Shown piece by piece: positions 52,417 to 60,812 of a stretch of DNA of 64,000 nucleotides. The position numbers and the translations under genes were made by a program. Below the pieces are notes generated by a model that did no database searches, had not been told where the DNA came from, and saw only the letters and a program-made list of their open reading frames with translations. Origin of the DNA: DASWJZ01 sp963720705. Lineage in GTDB: Bacteria; Pseudomonadota; Alphaproteobacteria; Rhizobiales; Afifellaceae. The DNA lies in assembly GCA_963720705.1 (NCBI GenBank), contig CAVRGJ010000001.1, positions 248,001 through 312,000 of the forward strand, given 5' to 3'. Numbering within the stretch: position 1 is the stretch's first letter; every line of letters starts with the position of its first letter.

Positions 52417-54603
52417 ATGACGGATCGGATTGCCGCCGGCGATATTGTAGTCGCGCGAAGCCTCTATGACTTCGTGAACGACGAGGCGCTGCCTGCGACC
52501 GGCGTCGCACCGGAGAAATTCTGGGCCGGGCTCAACGCGATCGTGCGCGATCTCATGCCGAAGAACCGCGCGCTTCTTGAAAAGCGCGACCGGCTGCAGG
52601 CGGAGATCGACCGCTGGCATCGCGACCGTCGCGGCAAGAACTTCGACCTCGCCGAATACAAGAGCTTCCTGGAGATGATCGGCTACCTGCTCCCGGAGGG
52701 ACCGGATTTCAGTATCACGACCGCAAACGTCGATCCTGAGATCGCCGAAGTCGCCGGGCCGCAGCTCGTCGTGCCGGTGACGAACGCGCGCTACGCACTG
52801 AACGCCGCGAACGCGCGCTGGGGAAGCCTCTACGACGCGCTCTACGGCACCGATGCCATCCCCGAGGATGGCGGCGCCGCGCGGGGCAAGAGCTTCAATC
52901 CGGTGCGAGGCAAACGCGTCATCGACTTTGCGCGCGGCATTCTGGACGAGGCGACGCCCCTCGATGGCGCGTCATGGCGCGACGCCACTGGCGTCTCGGT
53001 CAAGGGCGGCAGGCTGACGGTCGCGACGACGGGCGGTGCCGTCGGCCTGAAGGATACGTCGCGCTTCGTCGGCTACGCCGGCGCGGAGGATGCGCCGAGC
53101 GCCGTACTTCTTCGAAACAACGGCCTCCACCTCGAAATCCTGATCGACCGGAAGAATCTGATCGGCAACGGCGACCCGGCGGGCATTGCGGACATCGTGG
53201 TCGAGGCGGCGATGACCACGATCATGGATTTTGAGGATTCGATCGCCGCCGTCGACGCGGAGGACAAGGTCGCCGCCTATCGCAACTGGCTCGGCCTGAT
53301 GAAGGGCGATTTGACCGCGACTTTCGATAAGGGCGGCAAGTCGATCGACCGCGCGCTCAACGCCGACCGGACGTTCAAGAGCCCTGGTGGCGGTGCGCTG
53401 ACACTGCATGGGCGCAGCCTGATGCTCGTCAGGAACGTCGGGCACCTGATGACGATCGATGCCGTCACGACGAAGGACGGCGCGCCGATCCCGGAAGGCA
53501 TCCTCGACGCCATGGTGACCTCGGCGATCGCGCTCCACGATGTCGGCCCAAGAGCAGAAGGGGGCGGCCGCCGGGCGAACAGCCGCGCCGGCTCCGTCTA
53601 TATCGTGAAGCCGAAAATGCACGGACCGGAGGAGGTTGCCTTCACCGACGAGTTGTTCGGGCGCGTGGAGGAGGTGCTCGGGCTCAAGCGCTTCACGCTC
53701 AAGATCGGGATCATGGACGAGGAACGGCGCACCACGCTGAACCTGAAAGAATCGATCCGCGCGGCGAAGGATCGCGTGGTCTTCATCAATACCGGCTTCC
53801 TCGACCGCACCGGCGACGAAATCCACACCTCGATGGAAGCCGGCCCGATGATCCGCAAGGGCGACATGAAGGCGTCGACCTGGATTCAGGCTTACGAGGA
53901 TTCGAACGTCGATATCGGACTCATGTGCGGCCTCCCTGGGCGTGCACAGATCGGCAAGGGCATGTGGGCGATGCCCGACCTGATGTCCGACATGCTGAGA
54001 GCCAAAATCGCTCACCCAAAGGCCGGCGCCAATACAGCGTGGGTCCCCTCGCCCACCGCCGCCACGCTGCACGCGCTCCACTACCACCAGGTCGACGTGA
54101 AGGCGCGGCAGGAGCAGCTGAAGTCGCGCAAACGCGCGTCCATCGACGATATCCTCGCGATCCCGGTCGCGGAGCGTCCGAACTGGCCGCCGGAAGCGAT
54201 CCAGCAGGAGCTCGACAACAATGCGCAGGGGATTCTCGGCTACGTCGTGCGCTGGATCGACCAGGGTGTCGGCTGCTCAAAGGTTCCCGACATCAACAAC
54301 GTGGGCCTGATGGAGGACCGCGCGACGCTTCGAATCTCGAGCCAGCACATTGCAAACTGGCTCCACCACGGCGTCGTCTCGAAGGCGCAGGTGACGGAGA
54401 CGCTGAAGCGCATGGCGGCGGTGGTCGACAAGCAGAATGCCGGCGATCCGCTCTACCGCCCGATGGCGCCGAATTTTAACGACAGCGTCGCCTTCCAAGC
54501 GGCGTCCGACCTCGTCTTCAAGGGGCGCGAGCAACCGAACGGCTACACCGAGCCGATCCTGCACGCGCGGCGCAAAGAGGCGAAGCGGAAAGCGGCCGGG
54601 TAG
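52417..54603 (+). CDS. glcB: Malate synthase G
   Basis: GlcB condenses glyoxylate with acetyl-CoA to malate. The 728-residue monomeric isoform shows TIMDFEDSIAAVDAEDK, HGRSLMLVRNVGHLMT, GRAQIGKGMWAMPDLM and the C-terminal GVGCSKVPDINNVGLMEDR motif. ATG 52417 has GAGGGACGG just upstream; an earlier TTG five codons upstream is less likely. Following glcDEF, it removes the glyoxylate those genes produce. Confidence 0.96.
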   Translation: MTDRIAAGDIVVARSLYDFVNDEALPATGVAPEKFWAGLNAIVRDLMPKNRALLEKRDRLQAEIDRWHRDRRGKNFDLAEYKSFLEMIGYLLPEGPDFSITTANVDPEIAEVAGPQLVVPVTNARYALNAANARWGSLYDALYGTDAIPEDGGAARGKSFNPVRGKRVIDFARGILDEATPLDGASWRDATGVSVKGGRLTVATTGGAVGLKDTSRFVGYAGAEDAPSAVLLRNNGLHLEILIDRKNLIGNGDPAGIADIVVEAAMTTIMDFEDSIAAVDAEDKVAAYRNWLGLMKGDLTATFDKGGKSIDRALNADRTFKSPGGGALTLHGRSLMLVRNVGHLMTIDAVTTKDGAPIPEGILDAMVTSAIALHDVGPRAEGGGRRANSRAGSVYIVKPKMHGPEEVAFTDELFGRVEEVLGLKRFTLKIGIMDEERRTTLNLKESIRAAKDRVVFINTGFLDRTGDEIHTSMEAGPMIRKGDMKASTWIQAYEDSNVDIGLMCGLPGRAQIGKGMWAMPDLMSDMLRAKIAHPKAGANTAWVPSPTAATLHALHYHQVDVKARQEQLKSRKRASIDDILAIPVAERPNWPPEAIQQELDNNAQGILGYVVRWIDQGVGCSKVPDINNVGLMEDRATLRISSQHIANWLHHGVVSKAQVTETLKRMAAVVDKQNAGDPLYRPMAPNFNDSVAFQAASDLVFKGREQPNGYTEPILHARRKEAKRKAAG

Positions 54604-54617
54604 AGCGCGTCAGGATT

Positions 54618-54720
54618 GTCGTCATTGCCGGACTCGACCCGGCAATCCATTCCGTCGCGGTCGAGGGGCTTGTCCGCGCGTCACGGAATGGATGCCCGGA
54701 TCAAATCCGGGCATGACGAC
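54618..54720. repeat. Palindromic repetitive element after glcB
   Basis: The left end GTCGTCATTGCCGG...CCGGCAATCCATTCCG and the reverse complement of the right end GTCGTCATGCCCGG...CCGGGCATCCATTCCG match over about 42 bases, with inner hairpins in each arm. It starts 14 bases after the glcB stop and encodes nothing. The type is common between genes in Hyphomicrobiales. Confidence 0.8.
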
Positions 54721-54739
54721 GTTGGGAATTGCATCAAAC

Positions 54740-54764
54740 AAAAAGGGCGGCCGCGGCCGCCCTT
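54740..54764 (-). terminator. Terminator of the first L,D-transpeptidase gene
   Basis: A self-complementary stem (AAGGGCGGCC and GGCCGCCCTT, positions 54743-54764) is followed on the minus strand by TTTTTG. It lies 21 bases past the stop at 54786. It may also stop rightward transcripts from glcB. Confidence 0.75.
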
Positions 54765-54785
54765 CGAATGCGCTTTGCGCATTGG

Positions 54786-55406
54786 TCACATCACGATGAC
54801 CTTCGTGCCGACGTGGACGAACTGGTAGAGTTCGGTGATCTGCTCGTTCAGCATGCGGATGCAGCCGGACGACATGTTCTCGCCAATCGACCAAGGCGCG
54901 TTCGTGCCGTGGATGCGGAACATCGTGTCGCGACCGTGGTCATAGAGGTAGAGCGCGCGGGCGCCCAGCGGATTGTCTACGCCACCTGGCATGCCGTCCG
55001 AATATTCGACCAGCTCCGGCCGACGCTCGACCATCTCGGCCGGCGGCGTCCAGGTCGGCCATTCCTGCTTCGCGCCCACCTCGACCGTTCCCGTCCAGCC
55101 GAAGCCTTCGCGGCCGACGCCGACGCCGTAGCGGATCGCCATGTCGTCCGCGAGGACGTAGTAGAGGAACTTGTTCGTCGTATCGACGATGACCGTGCCC
55201 GGCGCCTCTTCGGTGGCGTATGGGACCACCTGAGCCTGGAATTTCGGGTCGAGCGGACGGTTGTGGTCCACCTCTTGGTCATAGGTGACGAAGGTGTGCT
55301 GCGTCGGATCGTAGACGCGGAGCGGCGTGGCCCCGGCGACCGCGGACAGCGTGACGGCGGCGGCGATTCCGATCACCGCGGAACGAGCAAAACGATAGGA
55401 TTGCAT
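54786..55406 (-). CDS. L,D-transpeptidase (YkuD domain), first of three
   Basis: YkuD enzymes cross-link peptidoglycan in the periplasm through a catalytic cysteine. The 206-residue protein has a signal peptide (to AVAGATP). The YkuD domain has TVIVDTTNKFLYYV, GVGVGREGFGWTG and the active site FRIHGTNAP with SSGCIRML (about 179). Two similar genes follow upstream on the same strand. Unlike the third, it has almost no linker. Confidence 0.9.
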   Translation of the reverse strand: MQSYRFARSAVIGIAAAVTLSAVAGATPLRVYDPTQHTFVTYDQEVDHNRPLDPKFQAQVVPYATEEAPGTVIVDTTNKFLYYVLADDMAIRYGVGVGREGFGWTGTVEVGAKQEWPTWTPPAEMVERRPELVEYSDGMPGGVDNPLGARALYLYDHGRDTMFRIHGTNAPWSIGENMSSGCIRMLNEQITELYQFVHVGTKVIVM

Positions 55407-55531
55407 CTGACCCCTCCATGCCGGCCCTTCGCGAGCGGCGTTGGCGCGCGACGTAAGGGGAAAAGGTTTCCGCGCGATTTCCCGTTTGTTTCGCGGTGTA
55501 CTATTGCGTTTCAGGACGGATTCATCGGCCG

Positions 55532-55561
55532 AAAAAACAAACGGCCCGCCGAAGCGGGCCG
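55532..55561 (-). terminator. Terminator of the second L,D-transpeptidase gene
   Basis: On the minus strand CGGCCCGC pairs with GCGGGCCG around TTCG, then TTTGTTTTTTC follows. The stop at 55587 is 26 bases upstream. It separates the first and second transpeptidase genes, so they are probably independent transcripts. Confidence 0.8.
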
Positions 55562-55586
55562 CCGATAAGCCAAGTCTCCAAGACCG

Positions 55587-56261
55587 CTACATCACGACGA
55601 CCTTGGTCCCGACCTTCACCAGGTCGTAGAGTTCCGTGACGTTCTCGTTCAGCATGCGGATGCAGCCGGAAGAGACGTTCTGGCCGATCGAATACGGCTC
55701 GATCGTCCCGTGGATGCGGTAGAGCGTGTCCTTGCCCTTGTCGTCGTAGAGGTAGAGCGCGCGCACGCCGAGCGGATTGCCATCACCCCCGGGCATGCCG
55801 TCGACCTGGTATTTTGCGAGCTCGGGCTGACGCTGCACCATGTCGGACGGCGGAAACCACTTCGGGTTCTCCTGCTTGTTGCCGACATGGACGACGCCGG
55901 TCCATCCAAATCCCTCACGCCCCACGCCGACGCCCATGCGGATCGCCTGCCCGTCCTCGAGGACGTAGTAGAGGAACTTGTCCTTGGTATCGATGACGAT
56001 GGTTCCGGGGGCCTCCGTCGTGTCGTAGCTGACCACCTGCCGGTCGAACTTCTTGTCAGGCTTCGAAAAGACGTGCGGCGCCATCGCGACGGGAGCACGT
56101 GGCGCCGAAACCGCGTTCTGGCGCAGCTTGTCCGGATCGTAGGTGAAATAGGAATGGGTCGCCGGGTCGTAGATCGTGCGCGGTGTGGCCGCTGCCGCGA
56201 ACGCCACAATTCCCATCGCTACGCTTAGCGCCGCGACTCCGGCGGCATGCGGAAACCTCAT
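55587..56261 (-). CDS. L,D-transpeptidase (YkuD domain), second of three
   Basis: This 224-residue exported YkuD protein has the catalytic motif YRIHGTIEP followed by SSGCIRML near residue 199. A signal peptide (to FAAAATP) leads into a linker of about 50 residues that is longer than in the first copy. Its opening TPRTIYDPATHSYFTYD resembles the TPLRVYDPTQHTFVTYD of the first copy, pointing to shared ancestry. ATG 56261 is used; the 33-codon upstream extension is not signal-like. Confidence 0.9.
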   Translation of the reverse strand: MRFPHAAGVAALSVAMGIVAFAAAATPRTIYDPATHSYFTYDPDKLRQNAVSAPRAPVAMAPHVFSKPDKKFDRQVVSYDTTEAPGTIVIDTKDKFLYYVLEDGQAIRMGVGVGREGFGWTGVVHVGNKQENPKWFPPSDMVQRQPELAKYQVDGMPGGDGNPLGVRALYLYDDKGKDTLYRIHGTIEPYSIGQNVSSGCIRMLNENVTELYDLVKVGTKVVVM

Positions 56262-56404
56262 TCGAACCTCCAAGCCCAATCCCCGAGACTTCCCGGTTTC
56301 ATACTGAATTTCGCACGCGGTCGCCAGCGGGCGGCAAACGCTTAGCGGAGACCGTTGCATCCGCGCACCGGCACGCCAGATGCGGCTCTTCGCGTGCAGC
56401 GCGA

Positions 56405-56427
56405 GCCGGCCGGAGAAACCGGCCGGC
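56405..56427 (-). terminator. Hairpin after the third L,D-transpeptidase gene
   Basis: GCCGGCCGG pairs with CCGGCCGGC around AGAAA, 15 bases past the stop at 56442. No T run follows on the minus strand, so it may terminate weakly or protect the transcript end. Confidence 0.4.
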
Positions 56428-56441
56428 GATCCAGCCCGCAG

Positions 56442-57161
56442 CTAGAGAACGACCACTTTCGTGCCGATGCCGGTGCGGTTGTAGAGCTCGATCACGTCTT
56501 CGTTACGCATACGAATGCAACCGGAAGAGACCGCGTGCCCGATGGTCCAGGGCTCGTTCGAGCCGTGGATGCGGAAGAGCGTGTCGCGGCCGCCGTCGTA
56601 GAGGTAGAGCGCGCGTGCGCCGAGCGGGTTTTCCGGCCCGCCTGGCATGGAGACCGGCAGATAGGGCTGGCGCAGGCGCATCTCGGCCGGCGGCGTCCAG
56701 GTCGGCCATTCGGACTTCCGGCCAACGTGCACGCTTCCCTTCCATGCGAAGCCCTCGCGCCCGACGCCGACGCCGTAGCGCTGCGCCTTGCCATCCGGCA
56801 GGACGACGTAGAGGTAGCGGCTGCCGGTATCGATGATGATCGTGCCGGGGCTTTCGTTGCTCGGATAGTCGACGACCTTCGGCAGGAAGGCCGGGTCGAT
56901 CGTCAGCCGTGGGGCGCGCGCCTGCAGACGCGCCTGCGCGGGAGAATTCCGCGTGCCGCCGAAGCCGCGGAAAATGCCGGTTGCGGGCATTGCGTTCGGG
57001 TCGATCGGGTTCGAGCCGACTGGGTTCGCGCTGCTCGCAAGCTGCATCCATTGCGCGTCGATCGCCGGATCGCCGCTCATCTGCGGGGCAGAGCCCGCCG
57101 AGGCGAGCGAGAAGACGGACGCGATCATCAGAAAAAGAAAGGAAAGGGTCGTGCGCTGCAT
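56442..57161 (-). CDS. L,D-transpeptidase (YkuD domain), third of three
   Basis: This 239-residue exported YkuD protein has a signal peptide (to SLASAGS), an Asn/Pro-rich linker to about residue 85, and the catalytic domain. The domain has TIIIDTGSRYLYVVLPDGK, FRIHGSNEPWTIG and SSGCIRMRNEDV near residue 213. It is the most diverged of the three at the N-terminus. All three keep the Gly-Val-Gly-Arg-Glu-Gly-Phe motif and catalytic Cys, so each should be active. Confidence 0.9.
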   Translation of the reverse strand: MQRTTLSFLFLMIASVFSLASAGSAPQMSGDPAIDAQWMQLASSANPVGSNPIDPNAMPATGIFRGFGGTRNSPAQARLQARAPRLTIDPAFLPKVVDYPSNESPGTIIIDTGSRYLYVVLPDGKAQRYGVGVGREGFAWKGSVHVGRKSEWPTWTPPAEMRLRQPYLPVSMPGGPENPLGARALYLYDGGRDTLFRIHGSNEPWTIGHAVSSGCIRMRNEDVIELYNRTGIGTKVVVL

Positions 57162-57300
57162 GACGTACTCACTACTCGTCGTCGATAACGATAACGAAGC
57201 GTTAGCCCGAAAAAGGCTGCGCTTCGGTGAACAGCCCGCGGCGCCGGGATCGTCGCCACGCGCAATTCTTCATTATGCCTAAGAAAGCGTTTCGGGTCAC

Positions 57301-58026
57301 TCACTTCAGACGCGCGCGAACCGCCGCCGCGACGGCCGGCAACACCCGTCCGACCTCTGCCTCGCTCATCCCCGGGCGGACGCGAGTGTCGTAGAGCATG
57401 TTGACCAGATGCCGGTCGAAGCGGGTGAAGGTCGTATGGCGTGAGCTGTCGTTGAAGACGCTCTCTGCGAGCGTGCGGTCGTCGTTGATGGGCCCGAGAC
57501 CCTGCAACACCTCCTCCACCGTGCAGCGGTGGAACACAGAATCGCCCTCGTCGGCGACGATCACGGCGTCGGAGCGGACGATCCCGTGGGAAGTCGAGAC
57601 GACGCGCACGAGGCATCGGCCCGGCGCAAATGTCGACGTCGCCCGACCGTAGACCTCGCGCACGACGACGTTGCGGTAGTCCCTGCGATCGACCACGAAG
57701 ACACGGAAGTTCGCTTCCGAGGGCGACACGACAATGTGCATGTTCAGGCCGTCGACCAGGCCGGGAAGCGAGCGCACGAAACGCGCGACCTCGTCGCCGC
57801 GTTGCTCTCTCGAGCGGTCGTCGACATAAACGCGAACCGGATTCACGAACTTCTTGACGATGTCGGCCTGCCAGCCCCAGCTTGGATATTCGGAGCCGAA
57901 AACGATCCGTCGGAAGCCGTCGACAAGTTCTGCGTCGGTGAAAGCTGGAGTCGGTGTCGAAGCGAGCGAAAGCAGAAGCGCCACTGCGAAGCAGAGCGGC
58001 GAACGGCGCGTGAGGGTCAAAGCCAT
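57301..58026 (-). CDS. DUF2927 domain secreted protein
   Basis: This 241-residue protein starts with a signal peptide (MALTLTRRSPLCFAVALLLS to TPAFT). It has DUF2927 features: VKKFVNPVRVYVDDRS, NMHIVVSPSEANFRVFVVD, HRCTVEEVLQGLGPINDD and a C-terminal LVNMLYDTRVRPGMSEAE. The family is often likened to zinc-dependent or lectin-like secreted proteins, but the function is unknown. An in-frame ATG seven codons upstream (58047) is possible. The divergent tag gene begins 66 bases away. Confidence 0.75.
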   Translation of the reverse strand: MALTLTRRSPLCFAVALLLSLASTPTPAFTDAELVDGFRRIVFGSEYPSWGWQADIVKKFVNPVRVYVDDRSREQRGDEVARFVRSLPGLVDGLNMHIVVSPSEANFRVFVVDRRDYRNVVVREVYGRATSTFAPGRCLVRVVSTSHGIVRSDAVIVADEGDSVFHRCTVEEVLQGLGPINDDRTLAESVFNDSSRHTTFTRFDRHLVNMLYDTRVRPGMSEAEVGRVLPAVAAAVRARLK

Positions 58027-58092
58027 GAGTTTCAATATGCCCCGCATGTCTTTCGCGGAGGTAAGCGCCGGACGTACAAGGCTGTGGCCGAC

Positions 58093-58731
58093 ATGAAGCG
58101 CCTTGCGGACGGCGTGATCGAGGGCACGGATGGGCGGCCGCGCTGCTGGTGGCCGGGCGCGGACGCACTCTATCTGAGCTATCACGATAGCGAATGGGGC
58201 CGACCGGTCGCCGACGACCGCCGCCTCTTCGAGAAGCTTTGCCTGGAAGGCTTCCAGGCCGGGCTCTCGTGGATCACTATCCTCAGGAAGCGCGAGAACT
58301 TTCGCGCCGCCTTCGCCGGATTCGATTTCACCAAGGTCGCGCACTTCGGTCCGCGCGAGGTGAAACGCTGCCTCGCCGATGCCGGCATCGTGCGCCATCG
58401 CGGCAAAATCGAGTCGGTCATCAACAACGCCAAGCGCGCCTTGGATCTCGTCGACGAGGCGGGCTCGCTCGCAGCCTTCATGTGGCGCTACGAGCCGGAC
58501 CCGAAGAGCCGTCCGAAACGGCTCGACCGGGCAGCGCTCGCCCAAATGTCGCGCTCGCCCGAATCAGCGGCACTTTCGAAGGCGCTGAGAGAGCGCGGCT
58601 GGTCTTTCGTCGGACCGACCACGGTCTATGCCTTCATGCAGGCGATGGGACTCGTCAACGACCATCTGGACGGCTGCACTTGCCGGGCGGAAGCCGAAAA
58701 GGCCCGGCGCGCCTTCGTCCGGCCCACTTGA
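58093..58731 (+). CDS. tag: 3-methyladenine DNA glycosylase I
   Basis: Tag removes 3-methyladenine from DNA in base excision repair. The 212-residue protein has CWWPG near residue 18 and YHDSEWGRPV, then LEGFQAGLSWITIL, and VNDHLDGCTC near the end. These supply the Cys/His zinc ligands and the base-binding pocket known in the E. coli enzyme. The family core starts just after MKRLADGVIEG, so ATG 58093 is preferred. Confidence 0.94.
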   Translation: MKRLADGVIEGTDGRPRCWWPGADALYLSYHDSEWGRPVADDRRLFEKLCLEGFQAGLSWITILRKRENFRAAFAGFDFTKVAHFGPREVKRCLADAGIVRHRGKIESVINNAKRALDLVDEAGSLAAFMWRYEPDPKSRPKRLDRAALAQMSRSPESAALSKALRERGWSFVGPTTVYAFMQAMGLVNDHLDGCTCRAEAEKARRAFVRPT

Positions 58732-58818
58732 CGCTTTGGTGATGGAGTCGTTGTCGCGCCGCGCCCGTTTCGGGCAATATGACGGGGGCGCGACAGAGCA
58801 CGAGCGCACGGAGCCAAC

Positions 58819-59796
58819 ATGCCGAGCCTGAGCGACTGGCAGATCACGCCCGCCCGACAGCCGAAGCCCGGCGAATACGACTTCGACCTCGAGAGCGCGT
58901 TGACCTCGATCGTGGGGCTGCACACGAAAGTGCCGGACGATGCCTTCACCGCAGAGGTGCTCGGCACCGAGCGCGGTGGCCACGGCGTCGTGATTCGCGA
59001 CGGCGTCGTGCTGACGATCGGCTATCTCATCACCGAGGCGGACGAGGTCTGGATCAATCTCGCCGACGACCGCGTCATGGCCGGCCACCCGATCGCCTAC
59101 GACCAGACCACGGGCTTCGGGCTCGTGCGTGCGCTCGGTGCGCTCGACCTGCCGCCGCTGCCGCTTGGGCGCTCAAGTGCGGTTAAGACGGGGAGCCGCG
59201 TCGTGATGGCCGGCGCAGGCGGCCGTCGCCATGCGCTCGCCGCGCGCATCGTGGCGAAGCAGGAATTTGCCGGCTACTGGGAGTACGTGCTGGACGAAGC
59301 GATCTTCACCGCGCCGGCGCATCCTTATTGGGGCGGCGCGGCGCTGATCGGCGCCGGCGGCGATGTCATCGGAATCGGCTCGCTGCAGGTGGAACAGCGG
59401 CCAGCCGCCGGCGAGGGCGGCCAGCTCAACATGACCGTGCCGATCGACCTCCTGACGCCGATCCTCGATGACCTGCTTTCGACCGGGCGCCCGGCGCGCC
59501 CGCCGCATGCCTGGCTCGGGCTGTTCGCGACCGATCTCGAAAGCAAAGTGTTCGTCGTCGGCGTCTATTCCGGCGCACCGGCAGACCGCGCCGGGCTAAA
59601 ACCCGGCGACCTGGTCCAATCCGTCGCCGGCGAGCCGGTGACGAGCCTTGCCGGCTTCTTCCGCAAAGTCTGGTCGCTCGGGCCGGCCGGCGTCGCGGTG
59701 CCGCTTGTCGTCAGCCGCGACGGCGAGACGATCGAGGCGCGCATCACCTCAAGTGATCGCGAACTGTTCCTGAAGAAGCCGCGGATGCATTCCTGA
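58819..59796 (+). CDS. HtrA-like protein with PDZ domain, catalytic triad absent
   Basis: This 325-residue protein has a trypsin-like N-terminal part and a C-terminal PDZ domain (VYSGAPADRAGLKPGDLV near 244). At the three catalytic positions it reads GYLITEAD (near 67, Tyr where His is expected), DQTTGFGLV (near 95, Gly for Asp) and YWGGAAL (near 169, Trp for Ser). It has no signal peptide. It is probably a non-proteolytic scaffold or peptide-binding protein. I recall closely similar pseudoproteases in other Hyphomicrobiales, so the loss seems old rather than a local decay. Confidence 0.8.
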   Translation: MPSLSDWQITPARQPKPGEYDFDLESALTSIVGLHTKVPDDAFTAEVLGTERGGHGVVIRDGVVLTIGYLITEADEVWINLADDRVMAGHPIAYDQTTGFGLVRALGALDLPPLPLGRSSAVKTGSRVVMAGAGGRRHALAARIVAKQEFAGYWEYVLDEAIFTAPAHPYWGGAALIGAGGDVIGIGSLQVEQRPAAGEGGQLNMTVPIDLLTPILDDLLSTGRPARPPHAWLGLFATDLESKVFVVGVYSGAPADRAGLKPGDLVQSVAGEPVTSLAGFFRKVWSLGPAGVAVPLVVSRDGETIEARITSSDRELFLKKPRMHS

Positions 59797-59947
59797 GCGG
59801 CGCCGCCGGCCCCCGGCCGCGTCGACGGTGCTGCCGCAATTACCCTTCCACCCCGCCACGCCGGCACGCTAACCTGACACGAAAAGACGCAGCCGGTCCG
59901 GCCCGCAAAGCGCGGCCGGGAAATCGGTTCCTTGGGGGAGGTTTTCG

Positions 59948-60805
59948 TTGCCTGATTTTCCGATCGTCGACAGCCACGTCCACCTGCTCGACCCGAGCCG
60001 CTTAGGCTACGCCTGGACCGCCGGCGCGCCGTCGCTGAAGGCGAAAAAACTGCCCGCCGATCTCGATGCCGCGGCGAAGCCGGTCAGAATCGAGCAGATC
60101 GTCTTCGTCGAGGTCGACGTCGACTATCCCCAGCATCTCGCCGAGGCGGCGTGGGTGACGGAACTCGCGCAGGCCGACACGCGGGTGACGGGCATGGTGG
60201 CGGCGCTGCCGCTTGAGCAAGGCAAGGCGATCGAGAAGGAACTCGAAGAGCTTCGCCGGCACAAGATCCTGCGCGGCATCAGGCGGCTCATCCAGAACCA
60301 GAAGGATCCGGACTTCTGTATCGCGCCCAAATTCATCGAAGGCCTGAAGCTGCTTGGCCCCCACGACCTCGTCTTCGACATCTGCGTCTTCCACCATCAC
60401 CTGCCGAACGTCATCAAGATGGTCGAGGCGTGTCCCGAGGTGCGCTTCGTGCTCGACCATATCGGGAAGCCGGCGATCAAGGACGGGCTTCTCGATCCGT
60501 GGCGCGCCAACATGAAGGAGCTGGCGGCGCACGCGAACGTTCATTGCAAGATCTCCGGTGTCGCCAACGAGGCCGACCATAAAAATTGGACGCGCGAGCA
60601 ACTGAAGCCCTTTATCGCGCATACGATCGACAGCTTCGGCTTCGACCGCGTCTTCTACGGCGGCGACTGGCACGTTATGGAGCTTGCCATCCGCTATCCC
60701 GAATGGGTGGCGCTCGTCGATTGGGTCACTGCCGGCGCGAGCGCGGAGGAGAAGCGCAAGCTCTTCCACGACAACGCCATCCGCTTCTACCGCCTCGACC
60801 GCTGA
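59948..60805 (+). CDS. Amidohydrolase family protein (lactonase-like, COG3618 group)
   Basis: This 285-residue metal-dependent TIM-barrel hydrolase begins with DSHVHLLDP (HxH metal site). RFVLDHIGKPAI is in the middle and DRVFYGGDWHV near the end. The group includes L-fuconolactonase and 2-pyrone-4,6-dicarboxylate lactonase. TTG 59948 is used, with GGGGGAGG ten bases upstream. It is followed after 7 bases by an FMN hydroxy-acid oxidase, so the two are cotranscribed. The substrate is not readable. Confidence 0.85.
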   Translation: MPDFPIVDSHVHLLDPSRLGYAWTAGAPSLKAKKLPADLDAAAKPVRIEQIVFVEVDVDYPQHLAEAAWVTELAQADTRVTGMVAALPLEQGKAIEKELEELRRHKILRGIRRLIQNQKDPDFCIAPKFIEGLKLLGPHDLVFDICVFHHHLPNVIKMVEACPEVRFVLDHIGKPAIKDGLLDPWRANMKELAAHANVHCKISGVANEADHKNWTREQLKPFIAHTIDSFGFDRVFYGGDWHVMELAIRYPEWVALVDWVTAGASAEEKRKLFHDNAIRFYRLDR

Positions 60806-60812
60806 CCGCGCC

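Noticed and set aside
54786..57161. Very recent triplication of the transpeptidase genes
   Set aside because: Outside the catalytic motifs the three proteins differ strongly, including linkers, so the duplications are not recent.
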